Positions 1-9,371 are shown, numbered from the stretch's first letter. The stretch: DNA of 64,000 nt from Clostridia bacterium (GCA_017525805.1 JAFXSH010000078.1:29441-93440); one strand, 5' to 3'. Made by a program: numbers and translations. The notes: generated by a model from the letters alone, not told the origin.

Positions 1-443
1 GCATCGCGCCGTATTTGAAGGTGAGCGATTCTTCCGCCTCCGGCGCCACCGTGTCCGGCAGCTGCCTGGTGATGTTCGATCACGGCGACGCCCGGAGGGA
101 AGCGGCCTGGACCTTCGTGCAGTATTTGACCAGCGCGAAAGTACAGGCGGATTTCGCCTCGGGTACAGGCTATCTGCCCGCTAACCGGGAAGCCCAGGAA
201 AGCGAAACCTGGCAGGCCCTGATTGCCGAATATCCCGTATATCAGGCAGGCCTTGACCAGCTCCTGGAGACCCCGGACACCATGCGCAGCGTCACCGTGG
301 GCCCCTCCGCCGATTTCTACTACGGCATCATCAACGATATTTCCGATATGCTGGAAAGCGACCTGACCGTGGAGGAAACCGTGGACCTCATGGCGGACGA
401 CTTGGGCGGCATGCTGGCCCAGTATGCCAAGGCGAACCCGTAA
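1..443 (+). CDS. Sugar ABC transporter substrate-binding protein, C-terminal part
   Basis: This is the 3' end of a gene that starts before the window; about 147 residues are visible, in the frame that begins at base 3. The fragment has the C-terminal lobe pattern of family-1 extracellular binding proteins (UgpB/MalE type): a GATVSGSCLVMF segment, then AAWTFVQYLTSAKVQADFA, then a GYLPANREA segment. In this family the protein captures a sugar or glycerophospho compound outside the membrane and delivers it to an ABC permease. The lipoprotein or signal region is off the window. It lies 128 bases before a GH29 fucosidase on the same strand, so the ligand may be a fucosylated glycan; that is inference. 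Family assignment is fairly safe, the substrate is unknown. Confidence 0.85.
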   Translation, partial: IAPYLKVSDSSASGATVSGSCLVMFDHGDARREAAWTFVQYLTSAKVQADFASGTGYLPANREAQESETWQALIAEYPVYQAGLDQLLETPDTMRSVTVGPSADFYYGIINDISDMLESDLTVEETVDLMADDLGGMLAQYAKANP

Positions 444-516
444 GCATTGATAAAAAGTGAAAATTTGAACGGTGATCTCTTTACAGAGCCGCCAATCCTA
501 TTTTCAACTATCCAGC

Positions 517-545
517 TTTCCACTTTTCAATTTTCGCTTTACAAT
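517..545 (+). promoter_or_regulatory. Possible sigma-A promoter for the GH29 gene
   Basis: TTTCCA, 17 bases, TACAAT, in an AT-rich stretch (444-571) that stands out from the GC-rich genes. The -35 box is weak. The stretch also has a rough long inverted match between 453-470 and 521-540. Readthrough from the upstream binding-protein gene is equally possible. Confidence 0.35.
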
Positions 546-571
546 ATTTTGATTGTGAGAGGGGATTACAA

Positions 572-1924
572 ATGGCAGACGCGATCATCAACGGTATGCA
601 CGGATGCAGTCGGGAGGACGAATACGTTCGCCCCACCGACCCGCTGGTACAGGAAAAATTAGAATGGTTCCAGGATCAGAAGCTGGGCCTGATGATGCAC
701 TTCGGCATTTACTCTGAGCTGGGCATCTGCGAATCCTGGCCCCTGTCCGACGGCGACGCGGACTGGAGCCGGGGCGGCATTGATTGGGAAACGGACGGCA
801 AAGCCTTCCGCGCCCAATATGAGGGGCTGAAAAAGAGCTTTAATCCCGTGCGCCTCCAGCCCGAAAAATGGGCGGACGTGGCCGCGCGGAACGGCTTCAA
901 ATACCTGATCTTCACCACAAAGCACCACGACGGCTTCTGCCTGTACGATACCAAGTACACCGATTACAAGGTGACGGACGCGGAATGCCCCTTCCATACC
1001 CACAAATACGCCAACATCGCCAAGGCGGTGTTCGACGCTTTCCGGGCCCGGGGCATCGCCATCGCCCCGTACTTTTCCAAGCCGGACTGGCACTGCCCCT
1101 GGTATTGGGCGGAGGGTATGGAAAAGCCCGTGGCCTATGACCGCAATCCCACCTACGACCCCAAGGCCCATCCCGAAATCTGGGAGCAGTTCGTACAATA
1201 CACCCATCATCAGCTCATGGAGCTGGTGCGGGACCTGGGCCCCGTCGATATCCTGTGGCTGGACGGAGGCCAGGTAGGGCCCCAAAACGGTCAGGACATC
1301 CGTTTATCGGAATTCATGGCGGAGGCCCGGAAAATCCGCCCTGGCCTGATCAGTGCCGACCGCACCATCGGCGGGCCCAACGAAAACTACATCACCCCCG
1401 AGCAGAGCGTGCCCGTCGCCCCCATTCGGGTACCCTGGGAAAGCTGCGTCACCGTGGGCACGGCCTTTTCCTACCGATTCGACGAACAATACAAAACGCC
1501 CCGCCAGCTTGTTCATCTGCTGATCGACGTGGTGTGCCGGGGCGGCAACCTGGCCCTGAACATCGCGCCGCAGCCGGACGGCAGGCTGCCCGCTCCCGCG
1601 GTACGCGCGGTGGACGGCTTAGGCGCGTGGCTGAAAGACAACGGGGAAGCCATTTACGGCACCCGCCTGGCGGAACCCAACGAGCAAGGCGCTGTTGCCT
1701 TTACCCGCAAGGGCGATGTTCACTATGCCCTCCTGCGCCTGCCCGAAGGAGAGAAGCTGCCCTCCTCTCTGCTGATTCCCTGGCCCCACGGGGCACGCAA
1801 GCTCACCTTGCTGGGCCTGGAAGCTTCCCTGCCCTTTGAACGCACTGACAGTGGCTTACTGATTTATCTGCCCGAGATTCTGGTAGGCGGCAATCCCATT
1901 GCCCCGGCTTTCCGGATCGAATAA
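572..1924 (+). CDS. Alpha-L-fucosidase, glycoside hydrolase family 29
   Basis: A retaining exo-glycosidase that would remove terminal alpha-L-fucose. The 450-residue protein has the GH29 catalytic barrel: a LGLMMHFGIYSE segment near the N-terminus, the KHHDGFCLYDTKYTDY block near residue 115, and VDILWLDGG, in which Asp231 sits at the usual GH29 nucleophile position. There is no signal peptide or membrane segment, so it should act in the cytoplasm on imported oligosaccharides. The ATG is preceded by GAGAGGGG at a good distance. A sugar-binding protein gene ends 128 bases upstream and a strong terminator follows directly, so this appears to be the last gene of a sugar operon. Some GH29 members act on other substrates; fucose specificity is inferred from family only. 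Confidence 0.9.
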   Translation: MADAIINGMHGCSREDEYVRPTDPLVQEKLEWFQDQKLGLMMHFGIYSELGICESWPLSDGDADWSRGGIDWETDGKAFRAQYEGLKKSFNPVRLQPEKWADVAARNGFKYLIFTTKHHDGFCLYDTKYTDYKVTDAECPFHTHKYANIAKAVFDAFRARGIAIAPYFSKPDWHCPWYWAEGMEKPVAYDRNPTYDPKAHPEIWEQFVQYTHHQLMELVRDLGPVDILWLDGGQVGPQNGQDIRLSEFMAEARKIRPGLISADRTIGGPNENYITPEQSVPVAPIRVPWESCVTVGTAFSYRFDEQYKTPRQLVHLLIDVVCRGGNLALNIAPQPDGRLPAPAVRAVDGLGAWLKDNGEAIYGTRLAEPNEQGAVAFTRKGDVHYALLRLPEGEKLPSSLLIPWPHGARKLTLLGLEASLPFERTDSGLLIYLPEILVGGNPIAPAFRIE

Positions 1925-1930
1925 AACCGC

Positions 1931-1979
1931 AAAAAAACAGTACCGATCACCCGAAAAGGTGCAACGGTACTGTTTTTTG
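1931..1979. terminator. Bidirectional intrinsic terminator
   Basis: A perfect 14-base arm pair, AAAAAACAGTACCG and CGGTACTGTTTTTT, surrounds a loop. It carries a T-run in both directions, and so can end both the fucosidase transcript (plus) and the CDF transporter transcript (minus). Confidence 0.9.
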
Positions 1980-1993
1980 CGCATGCCGGGTAT

Positions 1994-2884
1994 CTATGCC
2001 CGCTTTTCATCCTCCACCGGGTTTTCGTGGATCATGATGTGCTTCACCTTGGAGAACTGCTTTTCAATATCGTCGTGCACCTGCTCGGCGATGGCGTGGG
2101 CCTCGTTGAGCGGCAGGCTCCCATCCACTGAAACCTCCATTTCTACGTACACCCGATTGCCGAACTGTCGGGTCATAAGCCGGTCCACGTTTTGAATGCC
2201 GGGATGGTTCATGGCGCAGTCCCTAAGAGCCTTTTCCGTCTCCGCATCGCAGCTCCTGTCAACCATTTTGTCGATGGCGTCCCGAAAAATATCGTAAGCC
2301 GCCTTGCCGATGAACAGGCAGATGCCCACGCTGGCGACGGGGTCCAATACCGGCAGGCCCATCCGAGCCCCGGCGATACCGATCAGCGCGCCGATGGAGC
2401 TCAGGGCGTCAGACCGGTGGTGCCAGGCGTCGGCTTTCAGGGCGTTGGAGTCGATAGCCTTGGCCGCCCTGACGGTGTATCGGTACATGCCCTCCTTCAC
2501 CGCAATGGACACGAGGGCGGCGATCAGGGCCAGCACGCCGGGGGCCTCCAGCGCCTCCGCATCGGCGGAAAAAACCTTCATGATGCCTTCATAGCCGATC
2601 ATCAGGCCGGTGATCAAGAGCACCACAGCCAGTACGATAGCCGCCACGCACTCCATGCGCTCGTGGCCGAAAGGGTGCTCCTTGTCGGAAGCCTTTTCCG
2701 CCGCCCGCACCCCGAACATGACGATCACCGTGCTGAACACGTCCGACATGGAATGCACCGCGTCGGACACCATGGCTCCCGAATGGGCCAATACCCCCGC
2801 CAGCAGCTTCACGGCGGACAGGGCCGTATTCCATAATATAGTCAGTTTGGAAACGCGCATGGCGACTTTCGCGGCGTTTTCCAT
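1994..2884 (-). CDS. Cation diffusion facilitator (CDF) metal exporter
   Basis: A 296-residue inner-membrane exporter that exchanges divalent metal ions (Zn, Co, Ni, Mn or Fe in this family) for protons. It has about six hydrophobic segments and the CDF metal-site signatures: D41 and D48 in the second helix (SDAVHSMSD), the DKEHPFGHERME loop, and H155/D159 in WHHRSDALSS. The C-terminal quarter matches the cytoplasmic ferredoxin-like regulatory domain (residues about 210-290). It is transcribed alone from its own consensus promoter at 3024-3052. It sits behind a roughly 130-base structured leader with an intrinsic terminator, which suggests metal-responsive attenuation. The start ATG has GGAAGGGG upstream. 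Which metal it exports cannot be read from the sequence. Confidence 0.92.
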   Translation of the reverse strand: MENAAKVAMRVSKLTILWNTALSAVKLLAGVLAHSGAMVSDAVHSMSDVFSTVIVMFGVRAAEKASDKEHPFGHERMECVAAIVLAVVLLITGLMIGYEGIMKVFSADAEALEAPGVLALIAALVSIAVKEGMYRYTVRAAKAIDSNALKADAWHHRSDALSSIGALIGIAGARMGLPVLDPVASVGICLFIGKAAYDIFRDAIDKMVDRSCDAETEKALRDCAMNHPGIQNVDRLMTRQFGNRVYVEMEVSVDGSLPLNEAHAIAEQVHDDIEKQFSKVKHIMIHENPVEDEKRA

Positions 2885-3018
2885 ATGCTCAACCCCTTCC
2901 AGAAAAACTTAACGCAAAAAAGCGGGAACGAAACAGTATATGTCTGTCCCGCGGAATACATGCTTTTTCCCGCTGCCGCTTTTGCGGCCCGGCTCCCAAA
3001 GGCCTGATCATTGAATTG
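2885..3018 (-). promoter_or_regulatory. Structured 5' leader of the CDF gene, candidate metal riboswitch
   Basis: The transcript from the minus promoter begins near 3018. In order it holds a GGCC...GGCC pairing, a perfect GCCGC-AAAA-GCGGC hairpin, and two copies of GCGGGA (near 2969 and 2952). It ends with a terminator whose 3' arm, TTCCCGC, is complementary to both copies. That gives two mutually exclusive folds: terminator formed, or 3' arm held by the first copy. CDF genes of Clostridia are known hosts of NiCo (czcD) riboswitches and other metal-sensing leaders. I cannot align this one to a consensus by eye, so the class is a suggestion. Confidence 0.5.
2914..2952 (-). terminator. Leader terminator ahead of the CDF gene
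   Basis: Read on the minus strand: GCGGGAC, loop, GTTCCCGC with one bulged base, then six T. It lies between the promoter and the start codon, so it can only be useful as an attenuator. Confidence 0.8.
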
Positions 3019-3023
3019 TCCCT

Positions 3024-3052
3024 ATTATATCGAAACAAAAGCAAAAAGGCAA
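3024..3052 (-). promoter_or_regulatory. Sigma-A promoter for the CDF gene
   Basis: On the minus strand: TTGCCT, 17 bases, TATAAT. Confidence 0.85.
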
Positions 3053-3077
3053 GACTAACTGTTCGGAGGCTTCACGA

Positions 3078-3665
3078 ATGCAAGAAAATGATTTGATTTT
3101 GAGAAAAAAGCGCCTGCGCCGGGAGGCCGCAGAATTGATCAGCGTTTTTCCGCCTGACGCCTTAAAAGAAGCCAGCGCAAGAATCGCGGACAGGGTGCTG
3201 TCTTCTCCTCTGTACCGGCAGGCTGCGTCTCTGTTCATCTATGTGAGCACGGACAGGGAGCCGGACACCCGCGCCCTGATTGAGGACGCTTGGCATGCTG
3301 GCAAAAAGGTTTACGTGCCCAAATGTTACGGGCAGGGCCGCATGGACGCCGTGCGCGTTTTTAGCTGGAACGATTTTACCTCCGGCGCGTATGGCATCCA
3401 GGAACCCATGAATGCCTCAATAGAAATCCCGTTTCCCACAATCGATTTGGCAATTGTGCCCTGCGTGCGCGCCACAACCGACGGGCGGCGGCTGGGCCAT
3501 GGAGCGGGGTATTACGACCGGTTCCTGCGCGCCCATCCCATGCCCTGCCTGTGCCTGTGCTTTCACGCTTTGCTGCTGGATGATCTGCCCACGGAACCGC
3601 TGGACGCGCCCATGGACGCGGTAATTACCGAAAAAGGCTTCTTTTCCAAAAACGATCGAGCCTGA
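3078..3665 (+). CDS. 5-formyltetrahydrofolate cyclo-ligase
   Basis: This cytoplasmic enzyme uses ATP to convert 5-formyl-THF to 5,10-methenyl-THF and so returns a storage folate to one-carbon metabolism. The 195-residue length is normal. The N-terminus has the basic LRKKRLRREA segment typical of the family. The diagnostic GHGAGYYDRFL phosphate-binding segment is at about residue 142, preceded by the PCVRAT strand. The ATG follows GGAGG by seven bases. It starts 26 bases from the divergent CDF promoter and ends a few bases before the promoter of the sugar ABC operon, so it is probably monocistronic. folD, another one-carbon gene, is in this window but 13 kb away. Confidence 0.93.
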   Translation: MQENDLILRKKRLRREAAELISVFPPDALKEASARIADRVLSSPLYRQAASLFIYVSTDREPDTRALIEDAWHAGKKVYVPKCYGQGRMDAVRVFSWNDFTSGAYGIQEPMNASIEIPFPTIDLAIVPCVRATTDGRRLGHGAGYYDRFLRAHPMPCLCLCFHALLLDDLPTEPLDAPMDAVITEKGFFSKNDRA

Positions 3666-3669
3666 CATA

Positions 3670-3698
3670 TTGACAAGCACAGCCCGCCGAAATACAAT
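3670..3698 (+). promoter_or_regulatory. Sigma-A promoter for the first sugar ABC operon
   Basis: TTGACA, 17 bases, TACAAT, starting five bases after the cyclo-ligase stop codon. The untranslated leader would be about 50 bases. Confidence 0.85.
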
Positions 3699-3753
3699 AA
3701 AGGCGGAAATCCAAGAGAATATAGTAATAAATTGTAAAAAGGGAAGGATTGCC

Positions 3754-4854
<1,101 letters not shown>

Positions 4855-4872
4855 GGGAAACGGAGGACGGCA

Positions 4873-5763
4873 ATGAAAAAGAGAAGTATGAAGGGCTGGC
4901 TGTACCTGCTGCCGGCCATGCTGTTCTTAGGCGCGTTCATGGTGTACCCCCTCATCGACGTGCTGGTGTATTCCTTTGAAGAAGGCTACAATTCAGCCAG
5001 CCAGACCTATTTCGGGGTGGGGCTGTACAATTATTCCTATGTGCTGAGGGACCCCTATTTCCTCCAGGCGGTGAAAAACACGTTCCTGCTGGTGATCATC
5101 ACAGTGCCCCTGTCCACTCTGATCGCGCTTGGCATTTCCCTTGGCCTCAACGCCATCAAGCCCCTGCGGAACCTCTACCAGACCGTGTATTTCCTGCCCT
5201 ACGTCACCAATACCCTGGCCGTGGGCCTGGTGTTCATGATCCTGTTCAAAAAGACCGCCTACACCGACGGCCTGATCAACCTGATGATCCAGTGGTTCGG
5301 CGGACAGAGCGTGGACTTTATCGACGGACCCTACTGGGCGAAAATGTTCGTGCTGTGCTTCTATACCATCTGGGTGGTCATGCCCTTCAAGATTCTGATT
5401 TTGACCAGCGCTCTGGCTTCCGTGAACCCGGAGTATTACAGCGCGGCCAAGATGGACGGCACCAAGTCCTTCCGCATCTTCTATAAAATCACCCTGCCCA
5501 TGATCTCCCCCATGATCTTCTATCTGGTGATCACGGGCTTCATCGGGGCTTTCAAGGCGTACAGCGACGCCATTGCCTTATTCGGCACCGACCTCAATTC
5601 CGCGGGCATGAACACCATCGTGGGCTACGTGTACGATATGCTGTACGGCAACAGCGGCGGCTATCCTTCCTTCGCTTCCGCCGCCGCGCTGATCCTGTTC
5701 GCCATCGTGCTGACCATCACCTGCATCAACCTGATGATCAGCAAGAAGAGCGTGCATTACTGA
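4873..5763 (+). CDS. Sugar ABC importer permease (MalF/UgpA type)
   Basis: This 296-residue integral membrane subunit has six predicted helices, the first at residues about 11-31. The EAA loop that docks on the ATPase is seen as EYYSAAKMDGTKSFRIFYKI near residue 187, followed by TLPMISP. It begins 18 bases after the ATPase gene with GGAGG upstream and is followed 15 bases later by the partner permease. Together they would form the heterodimeric channel of a family-1 carbohydrate importer. The substrate is unknown. Confidence 0.94.
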   Translation: MKKRSMKGWLYLLPAMLFLGAFMVYPLIDVLVYSFEEGYNSASQTYFGVGLYNYSYVLRDPYFLQAVKNTFLLVIITVPLSTLIALGISLGLNAIKPLRNLYQTVYFLPYVTNTLAVGLVFMILFKKTAYTDGLINLMIQWFGGQSVDFIDGPYWAKMFVLCFYTIWVVMPFKILILTSALASVNPEYYSAAKMDGTKSFRIFYKITLPMISPMIFYLVITGFIGAFKAYSDAIALFGTDLNSAGMNTIVGYVYDMLYGNSGGYPSFASAAALILFAIVLTITCINLMISKKSVHY

Positions 5764-5778
5764 GGGGAGGCGGGCGCA

Positions 5779-6654
5779 ATGGAAAAAAAGATGGATTTTG
5801 ACAAGATCGAACGCCGCGCCGCTTCCCGCAAGCGGGCCTTTACGGCGGCGGACTACGTGCTTTTGACGATATGGGCGTTGATGGTGCTCTTCCCCTTCTA
5901 CTGGATGCTGCTCACCTCCGTCAAAAGCTACAGTTCCTATAACGGCGAGTACATTCCCCGGTTCTTTACCCTGGCCCCCACCCTGCAAAACTACCAGGAC
6001 GCTTTCACCACCGTGTCCTTAGGCCGGTATTTCCTGAACACCATCATCTACACCGTGGTCACCACGGGGCTGATGATGGCGGTGATCATCCCGGCGGCTT
6101 TCGCTTTCGCCCGGCTGGATTTCCCGGGAAAAACGGTCGCTTTCACCCTGTTCCTGTCCCTCATGATGATCCCCAATGAACTGGTGGTGATCACCAATTT
6201 TGTCACCATCACCAATTTGAAACTGCGCAATACTTTCACAGGCCTGATCCTGCCCTCGGTGACCAGCGTGTTCTATATCTACCTGCTCAAGGAGAATTTT
6301 GAACAGATACCGGACGAGCTGTACAAGGCCGCCCGGGTGGACGGCACCTCGGATTTCAAATATCTCACCCGGGTCATGATTCCCATCAGCAAGCCCACGT
6401 TGGTGACCATCGTGATCCTCAAGGTGATCGAGTGCTGGAATTCCTATGTGTGGCCCCGCCTGATCACCGACAACCCCAATTACTATCTGGTTTCCAACGG
6501 CATTCAGGAAATCAGGGAAAACGGCTTCGGCCGGGAAAACATCCCCGCCATGATGGCGGCGGTGGTGGTCATTTCCGTGCCGCTGATCGTGCTGTTCCTG
6601 ATTTTCCGCAAAAAAGTCATGGCGGGGGTCTCCCGGGGAGGTACAAAGGGATGA
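5779..6654 (+). CDS. Sugar ABC importer permease (MalG/UgpE type)
   Basis: The second channel subunit, 291 residues and six predicted helices, with the EAA loop ELYKAARVDGTSDFKYLTRV followed by MIPISKP. The N-terminal tail of about 25 residues is charged and cytoplasmic. It starts 15 bases after the first permease behind GGGAGG, and its stop codon overlaps the ATG of the binding-protein gene (ATGA), which implies translational coupling. The C-terminal VMAGVSRGGTKG is typical of MalG-type subunits. Confidence 0.94.
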   Translation: MEKKMDFDKIERRAASRKRAFTAADYVLLTIWALMVLFPFYWMLLTSVKSYSSYNGEYIPRFFTLAPTLQNYQDAFTTVSLGRYFLNTIIYTVVTTGLMMAVIIPAAFAFARLDFPGKTVAFTLFLSLMMIPNELVVITNFVTITNLKLRNTFTGLILPSVTSVFYIYLLKENFEQIPDELYKAARVDGTSDFKYLTRVMIPISKPTLVTIVILKVIECWNSYVWPRLITDNPNYYLVSNGIQEIRENGFGRENIPAMMAAVVVISVPLIVLFLIFRKKVMAGVSRGGTKG

Positions 6655-8279
6655 AAAAGATCAGAATTTTCACGGTGTTCGCCCTGCTCCTGTCCCTGTG
6701 CCTGATCCTGACGGGCTGCCACGGCTCCCAGGATTCCAGCGCCTTCGCCGTTCCCGAAACCTTCGATACCAGCCGGGAATATGAAATCACCTTCTGGGCC
6801 AAGAACGACACCAACCGTTCCCAGACCGCCGTGTACGAAAAGGCGCTGGAGAGCTTCCAGGCCCTGTATCCCAACATCCACGTGAACATGCGCCTGTACA
6901 CCGATTACGGCCGCATTTACAACGACGTGGTCACCAACATTGCCACCAACACCACCCCCAACGTGTGCATCACCTACCCCGACCATATCGCCACCTACCT
7001 GACGGGCAGCAACGTGATCGCCCCTCTGGACGAGCTGTTCACCGACGAAAAGTACGGCTTAGGCGGCAGCGAGGTGCGGTTCGATTCGCCCGCCCTTTCC
7101 GAAATGGTGCCCCAGTTCCTGGAGGAATGCAGGATCGGGGGCCAGACCGTGGCCATTCCCTTCATGCGCTCCACCGAAGCTATGTATATCAACAAAACCT
7201 TCGTGGAAAAGTTAGGCTATACGGTGCCGGACGTGCTCACCTGGGATTTCGTGTGGGAGGTATCCGACGCCGCCGCGGCCAAGGATGAAAACGGCAATTT
7301 CATCCTCAACGGCCAGAAGACCATGATCCCCTTCATTTACAAGTCCACCGACAACATGATGATCCAGATGCTCAGGCAGAAGGATGCCCCCTACTCCACC
7401 GCTGCTGGGGAAATCCTGATCTTCAACGATACCACCAAGGAGCTGCTTTACACCGTGCGGGATCACGTGCAGGCCGGCGCTTTCTCCACCTTCAAAATCT
7501 CCAGCTATCCCGGCAACTTCCTGAATGCGGGCCAATGCGTTTTCGCGGCGGATTCCACCGCCGGGGCCACCTGGATGGGTCCCCACGCCCCTAATATGGA
7601 TATCGCCGCCGATCAGGTGGTGGATTTTGAGATCGTGGTGCGGCCCATTCCCCAGTTCGATACGGAACATCCCGTGATGATCTCCCAGGGACCCTCCGTT
7701 TGTGTCTTCAACAAGGAAGACCCCCAGGAGGTGCTGGCCAGCTGGCTCTTCGCCCAATACCTGCTCAGCGACGAAGTACAGGTGGGCTACGCCCTCACCG
7801 AGGGCTATGTGCCCGTGACCCTGAAAGCCCAGCAGGCCGCCGAATACCAGGATTACTTAGGCCGCAAGGGCGAGGGCAATGAAATGTATTACTCCGTCAA
7901 GCTGGACGCGGCGGAGCTGCTCATGGCCAACACCGCCAACACCTTCGTCACCCCGGTATTCAACGGCTCCGCCTCCCTGCGGGACGCCGCCGGGCAGCTG
8001 ATCGAGGAAGTGGTCAAATCCGTGCGCCGGAAAAAGACGGTGGACGACGCCTTTATCGATAACCTTTACAGTCAGATCAATTCCCTGTACCGTCTGGACC
8101 AGATCGCCAACGCGACCAACGAAGCGGGCAGCGGCAAGGCCCAGCTGGGCGAATTGCCCGGCACCGCCGTCGCTTTGCTTTCCGCGCTGGCCGCCGCTTG
8201 GGTGCTGATCGCGGCCTACTGGCTGCGCCAAACCGTCAAGCAGCGCCGCGCCCGCCAAAAACAGGAAAACAACGGATGA
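6651..8279 (+). CDS. Sugar-binding lipoprotein with an extra C-terminal membrane helix
   Basis: A 542-residue extracellular binding protein of the ABC operon. The N-terminus is a lipoprotein signal with lipobox LTGC (Cys near residue 23). The body has the family-1 binding-protein pattern (YEITFWAKND, FQALYPNIHV, CITYPDHIATY, FNGSASLRDAA). Unusually, the last 40 residues hold a clear membrane helix (ALLSALAAAWVLIAAYWL) followed by a basic tail (KQRRARQKQ), so the protein looks anchored at both ends. The ATG at 6651 overlaps the permease stop; an upstream in-frame extension lies inside the permease gene and is unlikely. The ligand is not identifiable. Confidence 0.93.
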   Translation: MKKIRIFTVFALLLSLCLILTGCHGSQDSSAFAVPETFDTSREYEITFWAKNDTNRSQTAVYEKALESFQALYPNIHVNMRLYTDYGRIYNDVVTNIATNTTPNVCITYPDHIATYLTGSNVIAPLDELFTDEKYGLGGSEVRFDSPALSEMVPQFLEECRIGGQTVAIPFMRSTEAMYINKTFVEKLGYTVPDVLTWDFVWEVSDAAAAKDENGNFILNGQKTMIPFIYKSTDNMMIQMLRQKDAPYSTAAGEILIFNDTTKELLYTVRDHVQAGAFSTFKISSYPGNFLNAGQCVFAADSTAGATWMGPHAPNMDIAADQVVDFEIVVRPIPQFDTEHPVMISQGPSVCVFNKEDPQEVLASWLFAQYLLSDEVQVGYALTEGYVPVTLKAQQAAEYQDYLGRKGEGNEMYYSVKLDAAELLMANTANTFVTPVFNGSASLRDAAGQLIEEVVKSVRRKKTVDDAFIDNLYSQINSLYRLDQIANATNEAGSGKAQLGELPGTAVALLSALAAAWVLIAAYWLRQTVKQRRARQKQENNG

Positions 8280-8304
8280 CAAAGGCGGCGGTTTGTGATA
8301 GAAT
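8276..8304 (+). promoter_or_regulatory. Possible promoter for the DegV gene
   Basis: ATGACA, 17 bases, TAGAAT, overlapping the stop codon of the binding-protein gene. Both boxes are one or two bases off consensus. Confidence 0.35.
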
Positions 8305-8305
8305 G

Positions 8306-8336
8306 GAAAAGCCCCTGAAAAGCGGGGCCTTTCTTC
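8306..8336 (+). terminator. Probable terminator of the first ABC operon
   Basis: GCCCC, eight-base loop, GGGGC, with A-rich left and T-rich (CTTTCTTC) right flanks, 30 bases after the stop codon. The stem is short and the T-run is broken, so it may be leaky. Confidence 0.5.
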
Positions 8337-8366
8337 ACAAGGACAGCCAGCCAAAGGAGACGGACT

Positions 8367-9209
8367 ATGAACATTAAAGTCACCTCGGACAGCACCTGCG
8401 ATTTATCCCCGGAGCTGCTTTCTCAATACGATGTCACCCTCATCCCCCTCTCTGTGATCAAGGACGGGCAGGCGTATCGGGACGGCGTGGATATCAACCC
8501 GGAAGCCATCTTCCGCCATGTGGACGCCGGCGGCGCCCTGTGCAGCACCTCCGCCGTGAACGTGGACAGCTACCGCGCAATATTCGGGCAGTTTTCTTCC
8601 CAGTACGACGCCGTGATCCACATTACCATCGGTTCCCTGTTTTCCGCCTGCTACCAAAACGCCACCATCGCCGCGGCAAATTACTCCAATGTGTACGTGG
8701 TGGACAGCATGAACCTATCCACCGGTCAGGGGCATCTGGTGATCGAGGCGGCCCAGCTGGCCGCCCAGGGTTTAGGCGCTTTGGAAATCTGTTCCCAACT
8801 CAATGCCATGCGGGGCCGGGTCAGCGCCAGCTTCATCATGGACCGGCTGGACTATATGCAGAAGGGCGGCCGCTGCTCCGCCGTTACGCTGCTGGGGAGC
8901 AAGCTGCTGAAAATCAAGCCCTGCATCGCCGTCCGTGACGGCGCCATGGGCGTGGTGGAAAAATACCGGGGCAATTTTGATAAGTGCGTGGAAAAGTATG
9001 TGAAGGACATGCTCAAGGACCGCAAGGGCCTGCGTCTGGACCGGGTTTTCATCACCCATACGCCGGTGCCGGACGGCGCGGTAGAAATCGCCCGGGAAAC
9101 GATCCGTAAATACGTGGCGTTTCAGAACATCTACGAAACCAACGCAGGCTGCACCGTGTCCTGCCACTGCGGGCCGGGCACGTTGGGCATTCTGTTTATC
9201 ACGAAATAA
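8367..9209 (+). CDS. DegV family fatty-acid-binding protein
   Basis: A 280-residue cytoplasmic protein of the DegV/FakB family, which binds a fatty acid; in the FakAB system it presents the fatty acid to the kinase FakA. It opens with the family strand VTSDSTCDLSPELL and the DVTLIPLSV segment. It has the ligand-contact block IHITIGSLFSACYQNA near residue 90 and the C-terminal CHCGPGTLGILF glycine-rich strand. Length is normal. The ATG follows AAAGGAG. It appears monocistronic. No FakA-like kinase is in the window, so a kinase-linked role cannot be supported locally. Confidence 0.93.
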   Translation: MNIKVTSDSTCDLSPELLSQYDVTLIPLSVIKDGQAYRDGVDINPEAIFRHVDAGGALCSTSAVNVDSYRAIFGQFSSQYDAVIHITIGSLFSACYQNATIAAANYSNVYVVDSMNLSTGQGHLVIEAAQLAAQGLGALEICSQLNAMRGRVSASFIMDRLDYMQKGGRCSAVTLLGSKLLKIKPCIAVRDGAMGVVEKYRGNFDKCVEKYVKDMLKDRKGLRLDRVFITHTPVPDGAVEIARETIRKYVAFQNIYETNAGCTVSCHCGPGTLGILFITK

Positions 9210-9220
9210 TAGAGTTTTTC

Positions 9221-9278
9221 TGGGGGAGCCTCTCTTTGATGCCCAAAGAGAGGTTCCTCCATTCCCGCTCCGAGAGAG
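9221..9278 (+). repeat. Dispersed palindrome, copy 1 (degenerate)
   Basis: Arms GGGGGAGCCTCTCTTTG and CAAAGAGAGGTTCCTCC are followed by a tail ATTCCCGCTCCGAGAGAG. It matches the four-copy family (also at 9587, 12333 and 30194) whose consensus is a roughly 20-base perfect arm pair plus a directional tail like CCCCCTTCCGAGAAA. This copy has the most mismatches. Its left arm can instead pair with AGAGAGGC at 9273-9280 just before a run of six T (9283-9288), which would make a terminator for the DegV gene. Confidence 0.75.
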
Positions 9279-9342
9279 GCGCTTTTTTAGCAAAGTCTGC
9301 AAACAAAATACCCGCTTTCCCCGGCAAAATAGCGGAATGATG

Positions 9343-9371
9343 TTGACAGCAGGGCGCTTCCCTTTTATAAT
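9343..9371 (+). promoter_or_regulatory. Consensus sigma-A promoter for hisS-aspS
   Basis: TTGACA, 17 bases, TATAAT: a perfect consensus. Transcription should start near 9378. Confidence 0.95.

Noticed and set aside
2885..3077. A 6S RNA, sometimes found beside 5-formyl-THF cyclo-ligase genes
   Set aside because: The structured transcript runs on the minus strand into the CDF gene with its own promoter and terminator, which fits a leader better than 6S RNA.
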